From positions 1 to 64,000 of the forward strand of contig JAGKTT010000014.1 of assembly GCA_021153285.1 (NCBI GenBank): a DNA stretch of 64,000 bases, read 5' to 3'. Positions 24,726-34,212 of the stretch are shown here, piece after piece. The notes below the pieces were generated by a model that saw only the letters and a program-made list of their open reading frames with translations, had not been told where the DNA came from and made no database searches. Source of the stretch: Bacteroidia bacterium. Lineage in GTDB: Bacteria; Bacteroidota; Bacteroidia; Bacteroidales; UBA932. The first letter of the stretch is position 1. Each line of letters opens with the position of its first letter. The position numbers were made by a program, and so were the translations under genes.

Positions 24726-26807
24726 TCAGCCTTTCTTCCAAAGAGTGAAGCGGAAGCCTATGTGTGCCTTGATTCCCATCAGCGGTCCCCAGACGCAACT
24801 TGCATCGAATGAAGGCTGGAATGCATTCACATAGCCGTTCTCGTCCTTGACCGATCCGAGAATTACACCCTTCTGTCTGAAATTTGTCAAATTCTCTGCT
24901 CCAATATATACATCCCATCCTTTGAAACGACGGGTTACCTGTGCATAAAGAAGCGGATATACAGGAGTACGACCGTTCTTATAAAGAAGTTCTCCGTTCT
25001 CGTCTTTAAGATCTTCCATAAAGTTATACACGCGGCACGAGCCGTTCAGGGATGCTGTAAAGTCGAAGATCCACTTGTTAAGGTTTGTAGCGTACTGGAG
25101 ATTGAGGACTCCCTTGAAGCGGCTTGTCATAGGCTTTTCCACAAGGCCCTTTCCCGCAAGCTCGATTCTGGCATCGGTATAACGGAATGTAGCTGTGATA
25201 TTGAAACGTTCTACAGGATCCACAGAGAAATCTATCTGATAATTATCTGTATATGAACGTTTTCCATCAAGAGCATAGAAATGTATCTCATTCATTCCGT
25301 ACTCATAATCCACCACCATCTGCTGTGCAAACTGAGTGCGGAAATAATCAAAGCTCAGGTAAGTGTTAGAAGATGCTCCGAAAGGCATATAATAAGTGAT
25401 ATTTCCTCCCATTGTCCAGGCATCCTCGAGAATATGCTCATTATAAGCACCGACATATTCCTTACCGGTAGAGAAGACGCCAATATTGTCCACAAGCGGA
25501 GTCGAATATCTGAGACCGCGGCCACCATTGGCACGGATGACGATCTCATCCACAGGCATATATTTCAATGTCACTCGCGGAGAGACCTTGAATCCCTGCT
25601 GGTAGAACCAGTCTCCGCGAAGACCGGCTATTGCTGTGAACTTATCACCTGCGTGATAGGTATATTCTCCGAATACTCCGGCATTTGCAAGATCGGTAAC
25701 ACCCTCCTCCTTTACAGGTCCGGTCCACATTTCCCTTCTCAGTACCTCATCATATCTGTCGAATGTTCCATTAAGTCCGAGAGTAAACTGGTGAGAGTCA
25801 TTTATCACATTCTGATACAGAAGGTTTGCATATGCGGAATGCTGTCCTGCATCATAAGTCCTTGTTCCGAAACCGGAATCCATATTCTGATAATTGTAGT
25901 CTGCGATGAGGGCGATATTCTGAGTGTTTTCCGGATTCAACGGAACACCTATCTTGAAATAACCGTTGAGAGACCTGTTAAGAATATCCGAGCTCCAGCG
26001 TTTCTGTATGGCTTTGATCTGACCGCCGTTACGTGTATCCTGGATTGCACGTACGCCGAAACGGATCTGAGTTCCGTTGTCTGCCTGATAGAGCCAACGG
26101 TTGGCAAGATTGAACTGGAGCATCTGAGGTTCGTCGAGGAAACCGTCATTGTTCATATCGTGAGCCTCGATGTTGCCTGAAACGTGACCGAGGATAACAG
26201 TGCTCCACTTATAACCCATCTGGAGAGACGAGGCTATATTGAAATCCATTTTTGTATCGCTCATAACGGCAGCATTCAGGAAGAGCGGTTTCTCATCTGT
26301 CGGTTTGCGATGTTCCATATTGATCTGACCGGTCATACACTCTACTCCGTTGATCACTGAAGATGAGCCTTTCGCGATCTGAATGCTCTCAAGCCACTGT
26401 CCGGGAACATATGAAAGTCCGAATGGGGCTGAGAGTCCGCGCATCACAGGACGGGTCTCATCAAGCATCTGGGTATATACTCCAGAGAGTCCGAGGAGAC
26501 GGATCTGACGGGCTCCGGTCACAGCATCCGAATAGCCGACTGTCACACTGGCTGAGTTTTCAAAACTCTCAGCGAGATTACAGCAGGCCATCTTGCAAAG
26601 ACCGGCAGCAGAAATCACTTCTGTACGGATATCCTTTCCTTTTGAAAGAAAGTTGCCCGCCTGACGGGATACGAACACGGCTGCATCAAGACTGTCAGCA
26701 CGCTCCCCATAAATACCTGTAGTATCTATTGTCTGGCCTATAACCTGTGCAAAAGAGTTAAATGCAGATAAAATGACTGCAAGAAGAATTATGATTGTCT
26801 TTTTCAT
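24726..26807 (-). CDS. TonB-dependent outer-membrane receptor, probably metal-related
   Basis: This 693-residue receptor has a signal peptide ('LLAVILSAFNSFAQ') and goes almost directly to a plug domain without the CarboxypepD-like extension of SusC proteins. The plug contains an unusual Cys cluster, 'LCKMACCNLAESFENS', followed by 'VGYSDAVTGARQIRLLGLSG' and a 22-strand-type barrel ending in an aromatic-rich strand ('HIGFRFTLWKKG'). Placement between an HMA-domain gene and a Cys/His-rich protein suggests copper or another soft metal as cargo; this is inference. It is 75 bp downstream of the Cys/His-rich gene, in the same direction. Confidence 0.88.
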   Translation of the reverse strand: MKKTIIILLAVILSAFNSFAQVIGQTIDTTGIYGERADSLDAAVFVSRQAGNFLSKGKDIRTEVISAAGLCKMACCNLAESFENSASVTVGYSDAVTGARQIRLLGLSGVYTQMLDETRPVMRGLSAPFGLSYVPGQWLESIQIAKGSSSVINGVECMTGQINMEHRKPTDEKPLFLNAAVMSDTKMDFNIASSLQMGYKWSTVILGHVSGNIEAHDMNNDGFLDEPQMLQFNLANRWLYQADNGTQIRFGVRAIQDTRNGGQIKAIQKRWSSDILNRSLNGYFKIGVPLNPENTQNIALIADYNYQNMDSGFGTRTYDAGQHSAYANLLYQNVINDSHQFTLGLNGTFDRYDEVLRREMWTGPVKEEGVTDLANAGVFGEYTYHAGDKFTAIAGLRGDWFYQQGFKVSPRVTLKYMPVDEIVIRANGGRGLRYSTPLVDNIGVFSTGKEYVGAYNEHILEDAWTMGGNITYYMPFGASSNTYLSFDYFRTQFAQQMVVDYEYGMNEIHFYALDGKRSYTDNYQIDFSVDPVERFNITATFRYTDARIELAGKGLVEKPMTSRFKGVLNLQYATNLNKWIFDFTASLNGSCRVYNFMEDLKDENGELLYKNGRTPVYPLLYAQVTRRFKGWDVYIGAENLTNFRQKGVILGSVKDENGYVNAFQPSFDASCVWGPLMGIKAHIGFRFTLWKKG

Positions 26808-26882
26808 TTTAATATCTGGTTAATGATTGAATAATAGACTGACTCATCCCGAATAGTATTCAGAATGTAAAAAAATCTTTTA

Positions 26883-27353
26883 TCAGATTCTCCAGACACT
26901 TAGAAGAGACTGTATGTCAGGCATTCGCCCAAGACAGGAAACGGATGCCGGACAATGGGATATGAGATGAGAATGACGCGGATGCACTTCAGACTCGAAT
27001 ATATTCGAACAAATACAATTGCTATAAAGGATTGAGCTCAGATTCTCTATGCCATTCCTTTCATCAGACACTGCACCGGTCAAGGTCAGAACCTTATAAT
27101 CACTTGAACAGCAGGATTTTGATTGTATATTCTCACCAGCGCCAGTCTCACAGCAACTGTGCCGATGCGAGCAGCAGGACCCTTTGTCACAATGATGCTC
27201 GGGATGAATATCTTTACAGTCAAGCCCCTCAACGAAAGTAACTACAAAACTCTCTCCGCTGCCGCTGCAGGTATGTATATCGAATCCTATGATACTCATA
27301 GAGTACCAGACTATAAGCAGCAGTGCTGTAATCTTTATAAGAAGCCCTTTCAT
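26883..27353 (-). CDS. Cys/His-rich membrane-anchored protein, HYC_CC_PP-like
   Basis: The ATG at 27353 gives 156 residues with one N-terminal hydrophobic segment (about 5-23). The exterior part is rich in Cys and His, with 'IHTC' (C29), 'DKGSCCSHRHSCCE' (C60, C61, C67, C68) and a further CC pair (81-82). This resembles small Bacteroidota proteins described by HYC, CC and PP motifs and points to metal binding. It leads the metal-related set (this gene, TonB receptor, HMA protein), with a -7 box at 27370-27363. The family label is tentative. Confidence 0.7.
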   Translation of the reverse strand: MKGLLIKITALLLIVWYSMSIIGFDIHTCSGSGESFVVTFVEGLDCKDIHPEHHCDKGSCCSHRHSCCETGAGENIQSKSCCSSDYKVLTLTGAVSDERNGIENLSSILYSNCICSNIFESEVHPRHSHLISHCPASVSCLGRMPDIQSLLSVWRI

Positions 27354-27362
27354 TCCAATCTG

Positions 27363-27370
27363 CAAATATA
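27363..27370 (-). promoter_or_regulatory. -7 box of the metal-related gene set
   Basis: TATATTTG on the minus strand lies 9 nt before the ATG at 27353. Divergently, TAACTTTG at 27512-27519 serves the sppA side. The stretch 27371-27580 otherwise shows no gene. Confidence 0.5.
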
Positions 27371-27511
27371 CGAATTCGCACCGTAATTCCAAATATAAAA
27401 TTCAATCTCACAACGAATTAGCATTCTATGTCAGCACAGAAACAAGGATACATTTATATAGGCATAAGTTCTTTTAAAGTCTTGCCTATGAAATTTATCA
27501 GATTTTTGTAG

Positions 27512-27519
27512 TAACTTTG
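27512..27519 (+). promoter_or_regulatory. -7 box upstream of sppA
   Basis: TAACTTTG lies about 61 nt before the sppA ATG. The -33 element is unclear. Confidence 0.45.
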
Positions 27520-27580
27520 AAATTATTTTCGTCAAATTTGCAGTTTAAACAACTTTTGAATAATCTTAAAATTTATCAAT

Positions 27581-29356
27581 ATGAAAGATTTTGTAAAGAT
27601 GACCCTTGCCACTCTGCTGGGTCTTATGATTTTCGGATTCGTGTCGATGTTTATGTCGATTGTGATGATCGGTGCAATTGCAGCTTTAGGAGAGACCGAG
27701 CCTGTAATGCCGCGGGAAGGCGTACTCCAGATCAATATGGCAGATATGACTCTGAGCGAGCAGGCTCAGGAGGCAGATCCGTTCGCATCACTTACCGGAG
27801 GAAATATTATCAGCTCGGTAGGAATCTACGACGCAATCCAGGCTGTGAATGCAGCAGCTACAGATCCTGCAGTGAAATTCATTTATATGAAGCCGGACGG
27901 AGCAGCTGGCGGAATCGCCCAGCTTGAAGAATTCAGAAGCGCTCTGGAAAATTTCAGAAACAGTGGAAAGGCCATCGTTTCATATATTGAAAATCCAAGC
28001 AATGCCAGTTATTATCTTGCATCGGTATCCGACAAGATTTATATGACTTCATATGAAGGTGGTATGAATATGTTCAACGGACTTTCATCTCAGATGATCT
28101 TCCTGAAGGATATCCTCGACAGAATAGGCGTGAACGTACAGCTCATCCGCCACGGAAAATACAAATCAGCAGGTGAGATGTATATCAGGAACTCTGCAAG
28201 TCCTGAGAACCTCGAGCAGAACACAGAGATGGTCGAGTCAAGCTGGAACAGCTGGGCAGAAAAGATTGCCGCATCACGCGGAATATCTGTAGAGGCACTC
28301 AACGCCATATTGAACAATCTCGAGCTGAACTTCCCTTCAGACTTCCTCGCAAAGGGTCTCGTAGACGAGCTTCTTACCAGAGAAGAACTTCAGCAGCAGC
28401 TATGCGATCTCTACAGCGCAGAGAAATTCGAGGACATCAAGGCTATCCGGTTCCCTGAATACGTAAAGGCAAAATCAAGCTCTACCAGCAAGGCTGATAA
28501 GAAAGTGGCTGTCATCTATGCAGAAGGTAATATCGTGGACGGCAATGAGAAGCAGCACGTGGCTGGAGACAGATTTGCAGGCATCATCGAAGATGTCCGC
28601 AAGGACTCTACAGTGAAGGCAGTAGTGCTCCGCGTAAACTCACCGGGAGGAAGCGTACTGGCATCCGAGAAGATCAAGAACGAGATCGACCTTCTGAGAA
28701 AGAGAGGCATCCCTGTAATCGCATCTTATGGAGACTACGCGGCATCCGGAGGATACTGGATTTCAGCAGGTTGCGACAAGATCTATTCAAATGCAACCAC
28801 TCTTACAGGATCGATTGGAGTATTCAGTATGATTCCGGATATCAGCAATGTCATTGAGGACAAGCTCCACGTGAACATCACACCGGTAAATTCTAACAAG
28901 CATTCCGATATGATGTCAATGATGCGTCCGTTAGACAAGGCTGAAATTGATTATATGCAGGCTTCTGTAGAAAGAATATACGAAAAGTTCACAACGCTTG
29001 TGGCAGAAGGACGTGATATGACAGTGGAAGGAGTAGATGCTATAGCGCAGGGACGCGTATGGACTGGAGCAGACGCTCTTAAGATAGGTCTTGTGGACGA
29101 GATCGGAACCATCGAGGATGCCATTAACTATGCAGCACTCTGCATCGATGGAGTAAGCAGCCTTGATGAGGTAAAGGTGGAAGCATATCCTAAGCCGATG
29201 ACAGCCATTGAAACACTCCTTGAGACATTGACAGGAGACACCAGCATCTTTGCTGATACTCCTCTTGAAAATGTTGAAGAGGCTTTCAGGAACTGGAACG
29301 CATCAGAAAGCGGTAAGGTTTATGCAAGATTGCCATATGAAATCAGCATAAGATAA
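27581..29356 (+). CDS. sppA: Signal peptide peptidase SppA, 67K type
   Basis: This 591-residue protein has one N-terminal membrane helix and two tandem S49/ClpP-like halves. The N-terminal half has the basic residue candidate in 'RHGKYKSAGEMYIR' (K193 or K195) and the C-terminal half the nucleophile in 'YAASGGYWIS' (S389), preceded by 'RVNSPGGSVLASEKI'. SppA degrades cleaved signal peptides in the inner membrane. Its stop overlaps the cutC start (TAATG). Confidence 0.95.
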   Translation: MKDFVKMTLATLLGLMIFGFVSMFMSIVMIGAIAALGETEPVMPREGVLQINMADMTLSEQAQEADPFASLTGGNIISSVGIYDAIQAVNAAATDPAVKFIYMKPDGAAGGIAQLEEFRSALENFRNSGKAIVSYIENPSNASYYLASVSDKIYMTSYEGGMNMFNGLSSQMIFLKDILDRIGVNVQLIRHGKYKSAGEMYIRNSASPENLEQNTEMVESSWNSWAEKIAASRGISVEALNAILNNLELNFPSDFLAKGLVDELLTREELQQQLCDLYSAEKFEDIKAIRFPEYVKAKSSSTSKADKKVAVIYAEGNIVDGNEKQHVAGDRFAGIIEDVRKDSTVKAVVLRVNSPGGSVLASEKIKNEIDLLRKRGIPVIASYGDYAASGGYWISAGCDKIYSNATTLTGSIGVFSMIPDISNVIEDKLHVNITPVNSNKHSDMMSMMRPLDKAEIDYMQASVERIYEKFTTLVAEGRDMTVEGVDAIAQGRVWTGADALKIGLVDEIGTIEDAINYAALCIDGVSSLDEVKVEAYPKPMTAIETLLETLTGDTSIFADTPLENVEEAFRNWNASESGKVYARLPYEISIR

Positions 29357-30090
29357 TGTACAAGTTCGAAATATGCGCCAATTCTGTAGCCAGCTGCATT
29401 GCGGCTCAGGAAGGCGGAGCAGATCGAGTGGAGCTTTGTTCCGGAATACCGGAAGGAGGCACCACTCCTTCTTTTGGTATGATACGCAAGGCCCGTGCAT
29501 CCATTGACATAGGATTGAATGTAATCATCAGACCGCGTGGAGGAGATTTTCTTTACAGCGAAGACGAGCTTGAGGAAATGATTCACGACATCGGGATAGC
29601 TGAAGAACTAGGAGCTGACGGCTTGGTGTTCGGCTGTCTCACCAAAGAAGGGAACATCGACAAGAAGGCAATGTCAATATTGATGGAAGCTGCCGGAAAT
29701 CTTCCTGTGACCTTCCACAGGGCGTTCGATCACTCCGCAGACCCTCTCAAGGCACTTGAGGACATCATAGAACTCGGCTGCGCACGCATCCTCACATCGG
29801 GATGCAGACCCACTGCCCTGGAAGGAGCTGACCTGCTCGCCCAGCTTGTAGAGAAAGCCGGAGACAGGATCATCATTATGCCAGGCTGCGGTGTCAATGA
29901 AGACAATATTGCTGAAATAGCAAGGCTCTCCGGCGCAAGAGAATTCCATTTCTCAGCCAGAGAGCCTGTAGAAAGCGGTATGCTGTTCCGTAACCCGGAT
30001 GTCGCAATGGGAAATGAAGAGGATCCTTACGGAACCGTCCGCACCACTGCGGCAAGGGTAGCTGCCACTATAAAGCCTTTGAGGTTCTGA
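29356..30090 (+). CDS. cutC: CutC family protein
   Basis: This 244-residue TIM-barrel protein has the CutC pattern: 'FEICANSVASCIAAQEGGAD', 'RVELCSGIPEGGTTPSFG', 'VIIRPRGGDFLYSEDE', 'VTFHRAFD' and 'ILTSGC'. It is historically called a copper homeostasis protein; its biochemical role in bacteria is unsettled. It is coupled to sppA by a TAATG overlap, while the copper-like gene set diverges upstream of sppA. Its last 23 bases overlap the convergent transglutaminase gene. Confidence 0.93.
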   Translation: MYKFEICANSVASCIAAQEGGADRVELCSGIPEGGTTPSFGMIRKARASIDIGLNVIIRPRGGDFLYSEDELEEMIHDIGIAEELGADGLVFGCLTKEGNIDKKAMSILMEAAGNLPVTFHRAFDHSADPLKALEDIIELGCARILTSGCRPTALEGADLLAQLVEKAGDRIIIMPGCGVNEDNIAEIARLSGAREFHFSAREPVESGMLFRNPDVAMGNEEDPYGTVRTTAARVAATIKPLRF

Positions 30091-32728
30091 TAAGGCTTTC
30101 TCCAAGGCCGATGCTGTAACCCTGCGAGAAGAAGACCACCCTGTTGAAAGTGTCTGCCACCAATATCAGCGGCAGTCTGCCTCCCTTATCCAGTTTCATT
30201 TCCGAGGCTATCATTTCTCTCATCTTTCCATCAAGGTCAATTCCATACCTGACAGTAGACGGAAGATTGAAATCCTGTGCACGGAACTTTCTGTAATCAT
30301 CTTCCGAAGCAAATACCACGAGGATGTTCCTGCCCCACTCTTCGAGTTCGGAAGCCACGGCTGAGATATCCATAAATGCGTGGTTCACAGGCTCTGTACC
30401 ATAATCCACAAGGGCTACGGCAAAATAGCCGCGGCCGGTAGTCTCGAGAACTGACGACACCTTTGCAGCCGACGGATCTGAAGCAGGCCCATCAAGAGAA
30501 AGATACTTCATCTCTGAGTCGAAGCTTCCGATTACACGTAGCTGGTCGGCAGCATCCCTCATCACGAGATTCACATCTGTAGTCCTGCCTTCCTCGATTG
30601 TAAAGAATTCAATATCGGCAAGTACATTACCAGCCGACATCCTCGAACCGCTCACGAGCATATAATATCCGCAGTCCAACTCGGCTTTTCCACTGAAAAG
30701 ACTTGACCAGGTATCCGCCTTGCCATAGTTCTGAAGTACGAAAGATGTTCCGTCGAACTTGGAAATTGTAAAGTGAGTCTGATATTTCGGATCATCCAGA
30801 AGCGGGATCTCATCATATTCCAGATGCAGCCATCCTTTAGGGGAGGCTGTCTGCTGCGCAGCATCGAAATCCACATCATATTCCTTTAATTCCTCAGTAT
30901 CGAAATATTTGATGACGCGGGTCACCGGATCCATCCAGGCAGGAACACCGAATGTACGGCACATTGTAACAAAGAATATTTCACGGGATGCCTTATCCGC
31001 AAGCCTTGTCTCCCAGATACGTTTAGGATCCAGCTGTACATATCTCAGGCTCAAATCATCATACATCGAAAGATTATCCTTGCACCACTTCACAAAAAGA
31101 GGAGTATGGAAAACTATAGTATCTACAAGAGACTGAGGTACATTGCCCTTGAAATATTCCCTGTAAGGCCTGAGCAGCTCAGTATCCACTCTCGGGCACC
31201 AGATATACTGCGACTGCTCACCTGAATCGAGATTATAGAGGTAGTCGTCAAGGACATATTTCGGGGTATCTCTCAAATCCTTCTCAGTCAAGGACTCCAG
31301 TATATGCAGAGCTGATGAGAAGCGGTCATTTTCTTCTGCAGCCTTAAGGAATGCTGTTATTTCAGAATGATTTCCCCTTGAAGCCACAAGAATAGAAGCG
31401 ACGCGCTCATCCTGATCAGGCCATAGTTTCTTGAAATCCTGCGCATAAGCCATAGCACTCTCATTATCGAAGAAGGTTGCCACATAGGCATTCCTGAGCG
31501 AATCCTCATACTCCATACGACGTGTATTCTCTGCTCTCTGCTGAGGTGTAACATCCGGAAGCTGAGCATTTTCCACAGGAGGCACAACCTCCATTTCAAT
31601 ATGTGGAATCACTGCACCTTCTTCGTATTCCAAAACAATGGAAACTTTCGAATCCTCGCCATACCTCACTTTCGCAAAACCGAACTTTCCGTCCTTTGCT
31701 GCATATATCATCATATCACCAAGTCCGGCAGTAAGCGAGGCTTTTCCATCAGAATCAGAATATTTGGTCGCAACGGTATTGAATTCAGAATAGTTATAGA
31801 TCTTGAACTCCACCTTTGCACCTTCGGCCACAGAGCCATCCTGACCCAGCACATTCACCTGAATATCAGCCGATTCCGGAGCATAATTGCTTATGACATT
31901 GATCTCTGTATGGATAGGAGTCATCCTCACCTTGTCTTCAGGTCCGTCATAGCGTCCGAATACGTTGGTATGCATCAGCATTCCTCTGCTGGCCGGAGAA
32001 TTGAACCATCCCAGATCAAGTACCGGCTCCGGTTCGCAGGCACCAAGGAAATACCACTCACCATCCACCCAGGCCTCCACCCAGGCGTGGTTGCTGTCAG
32101 TATGAGCCCATCTCGGAGTATAGACCTGACGGGCAGGAATTCCGACCGACCTGAGTGCCGCTACCAGCAGCGTCGATTCCTCTCCGCAACGGCCGTATGC
32201 GGTCTTTACCGTAGCGAGCGGAGAACTGGTACGGCGGTCCGAAGGCATATACACCGCCTTCTCGTGGCACCAGTGGTTAACTTCCAGAACCGCATCATAC
32301 ATCGACATTTCCTTTACCCTTGGAGCTAGTTCGTTATAGAATACAGCACGGGCTGAATCAAGATTTTCGTTGTTCACTCTGACCGGAAGAACAAAGTGCC
32401 TGAGCTCACGTTCAGGGATATTCTCTCCCCAAGGCATCTCCTCCAACGCCTTCTGTGTCATTCTGTAATGATCCAGATAATACTCAGGAGACTGATTGAC
32501 AATATCTCCCAAAGGCATATAGGCATAAAGGAACTCCATTGCTTCCAGTTCCTTCTGCTCCAGTCCCATAGCCCCAAGCTCGACACCTGCCGCATCCAGA
32601 ACATATGCGCGGGACGCAAGATCCTCCCTGACCATATCGCGGTAAGAAGCATCGTCTATGAAATGGGAAGTACAGCCGGAAGCTATTCCAGCTGCCAATG
32701 CAAGAATGAATAGCGTTATTCTTTTCAT
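30068..32728 (-). CDS. Large lipoprotein with transglutaminase-like domain
   Basis: This 886-residue protein has a lipobox 'AAGIASGCTSHF'. The transglutaminase-like core shows 'YGRCGEESTLLVAALRSVGIPARQV' with Cys181 and 'DSNHAWVEAWVDGEWYFLGA' with His214. At the usual Asp position the sequence reads GACE, so the third catalytic residue is not obvious. A Fn3/Ig-like segment follows ('SADIQVNVLGQDGSVAEGAK'), and the C-terminal third has a thioredoxin-like 'RNILVVFASEDDYRKF'. Role: probably protease-like or peptide-binding at the cell surface. It overlaps tilS by 4 bp (ATGA) as the last gene of the proS operon. Confidence 0.85.
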   Translation of the reverse strand: MKRITLFILALAAGIASGCTSHFIDDASYRDMVREDLASRAYVLDAAGVELGAMGLEQKELEAMEFLYAYMPLGDIVNQSPEYYLDHYRMTQKALEEMPWGENIPERELRHFVLPVRVNNENLDSARAVFYNELAPRVKEMSMYDAVLEVNHWCHEKAVYMPSDRRTSSPLATVKTAYGRCGEESTLLVAALRSVGIPARQVYTPRWAHTDSNHAWVEAWVDGEWYFLGACEPEPVLDLGWFNSPASRGMLMHTNVFGRYDGPEDKVRMTPIHTEINVISNYAPESADIQVNVLGQDGSVAEGAKVEFKIYNYSEFNTVATKYSDSDGKASLTAGLGDMMIYAAKDGKFGFAKVRYGEDSKVSIVLEYEEGAVIPHIEMEVVPPVENAQLPDVTPQQRAENTRRMEYEDSLRNAYVATFFDNESAMAYAQDFKKLWPDQDERVASILVASRGNHSEITAFLKAAEENDRFSSALHILESLTEKDLRDTPKYVLDDYLYNLDSGEQSQYIWCPRVDTELLRPYREYFKGNVPQSLVDTIVFHTPLFVKWCKDNLSMYDDLSLRYVQLDPKRIWETRLADKASREIFFVTMCRTFGVPAWMDPVTRVIKYFDTEELKEYDVDFDAAQQTASPKGWLHLEYDEIPLLDDPKYQTHFTISKFDGTSFVLQNYGKADTWSSLFSGKAELDCGYYMLVSGSRMSAGNVLADIEFFTIEEGRTTDVNLVMRDAADQLRVIGSFDSEMKYLSLDGPASDPSAAKVSSVLETTGRGYFAVALVDYGTEPVNHAFMDISAVASELEEWGRNILVVFASEDDYRKFRAQDFNLPSTVRYGIDLDGKMREMIASEMKLDKGGRLPLILVADTFNRVVFFSQGYSIGLGESLIRTSKAL

Positions 32729-34212
32729 ATGATTTCTGTTATTCTTATTATCGATTCCGTCGAATCTGAAATTCTGTATCTATTGTCTATCCTGACGCAG
32801 GCCACAGCAGCAATATGCTGATTATCAGCCATTCCTTCGGTCATTGTATCCACCACCATCACAGATGCTTCCTTGCGCACAGGATCGTACTTCAGATCCG
32901 CGAAAAAGTCACTCACCTTCTTCTTGCCACGCATTCCGAAAGGCACCAGCCAATCTCCATTTCTCCATCTGCGGAGTACAAAAGGAAATCTGAGTTTTCC
33001 TGCATCCATCATTATCACCCCCGTCTGCCTGAGGTCCATATCCTTCTGGTTCTGAATGAGTCTGATTTCGAATATCCTGCCGTTGAAATGATATCTACCC
33101 TCTCCCCTTACAGGCATTATAACCTCCTCAGATAATATATGATCATCTTCCAATGGTTTGATAATCAATTCATCTCTTCCCGTCAGCAAAGCATAATCGG
33201 CAGACTCGAACCGTTTTCCCGGGATAGTGCGCGATGACTCCAGAAGATTCTCGATCGAAGCCAGAGTCGCGGTATTGAATCCATATGGTTCCAATATATG
33301 ATAAAGGAGATATTTCCAATGCTTATTTTCTAACAAAGCTTTGGTATCGATGCGATTAGCATTGACTACTGCTGAGGCGGCATTCCTGCACCAATCTTCA
33401 ACGATTTCTCCAGCCTCTGAAAAATACCCCATCTCACGATTCATTGTCCTGACAAAGGACGGATTTATTTTCCCGAAAATCGGGAAGACTTCATTGCGTA
33501 TCCTGTTTCGCTTATAATCACAACCGGCATTGGTGCTATCCTCCCGATAAGAATGTCTGTACGCAAACATATATCCCTCGATCTGCTTGCGGGTGCAGTC
33601 CAGCAGAGGGCGGACAAGTGGGAGATATGGAGCCGCAGGAAGAGCTGAAAGCTTATTCATTCCGGCAAGACCGTTTATCCCAGATCCTCGTAAAAGATTA
33701 AGAATCAATGTCTCAGCATTATCATTTGCATTATGTGCAACGGCGACAGCCTTATATCCGTACTCCTTGCAGAGAGTTGCGAACCAGTTATAGCGAAGGT
33801 CGCGGGCTGCCATTTCAATGCTGATTCCGCGTTCCAAGGCCACAGCCTCGGTATCAAACGATACTGTGTGACAATCCACACCGTGATCCGCGGCCCATCG
33901 GCTTACGAACTGCTCGTCACCGTCACTTTCTTCACCTCGGAGATGGAAGTTGCAATGGGCAATTGCGAAAGGAAAAGGGTCTTCAAGGGAGGCGAAAAGT
34001 TCCGCCATACACATAGAGTCTATTCCTCCGCTGACGGCTAATAAGATTCTCACGTCGCTGCGTGCCGTCCCTGCTACCGCAGGCTGCTTCGCTGCAACAG
34101 TCCACTGGACTGTTTGCTGTTCGCTCGCGACCTCAGAATGACAGCAAGGGGCTGACCAGTCATTGATCAGCCCCCTCAGTTCTTTCATTGTTTCTGCAAA
34201 TCGTTTCTGCAT
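32725..34212 (-). CDS. tilS: tRNA(Ile)-lysidine synthase with an inserted repeat near its N-terminus
   Basis: This 495-residue enzyme has the PP-loop 'LLAVSGGIDSMCMAEL', 'AHCNFHLRGEESDGDEQFV', 'VAHNANDNAETLILNLLRG' and 'RKQIEGYMFAYRHSYREDST', followed by the C-terminal TilS domain ('RWRNGDWLVPFGMRGKKKVS'). It converts C34 of tRNA-Ile(CAU) to lysidine and is essential in most bacteria. Residues 23-56 (from about CCHSEV to SDVRI) are encoded by a 102-bp copy of the dispersed repeat, in frame, placed in the linker before the PP-loop strand. Start TAATG-overlaps the DUF3078 stop. Confidence 0.94.
   Translation of the reverse strand: MQKRFAETMKELRGLINDWSAPCCHSEVASEQQTVQWTVAAKQPAVAGTARSDVRILLAVSGGIDSMCMAELFASLEDPFPFAIAHCNFHLRGEESDGDEQFVSRWAADHGVDCHTVSFDTEAVALERGISIEMAARDLRYNWFATLCKEYGYKAVAVAHNANDNAETLILNLLRGSGINGLAGMNKLSALPAAPYLPLVRPLLDCTRKQIEGYMFAYRHSYREDSTNAGCDYKRNRIRNEVFPIFGKINPSFVRTMNREMGYFSEAGEIVEDWCRNAASAVVNANRIDTKALLENKHWKYLLYHILEPYGFNTATLASIENLLESSRTIPGKRFESADYALLTGRDELIIKPLEDDHILSEEVIMPVRGEGRYHFNGRIFEIRLIQNQKDMDLRQTGVIMMDAGKLRFPFVLRRWRNGDWLVPFGMRGKKKVSDFFADLKYDPVRKEASVMVVDTMTEGMADNQHIAAVACVRIDNRYRISDSTESIIRITEII
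34043..34144 (-). repeat. 102-bp dispersed repeat inserted in frame in tilS
   Basis: On the minus strand the element starts CTGTCATTCTGAGG and ends GACGTGAGAATCTT, the same ends as the copy before xerD. Inside is a hairpin AACAGTCC (34096-34103) with GGACTGTT (34107-34114), plus CCTGC/GCAGG and GCTTC-type short palindromes. Its length (102 bp, 34 codons) has no stop in the used frame, so it extends TilS rather than breaking it. Confidence 0.75.

Noticed and set aside
25281..26180. Plus-strand 299-codon frame opposite the TonB receptor
   Set aside because: It is a shadow of the receptor's strongly biased codons; no signal or domain was found.
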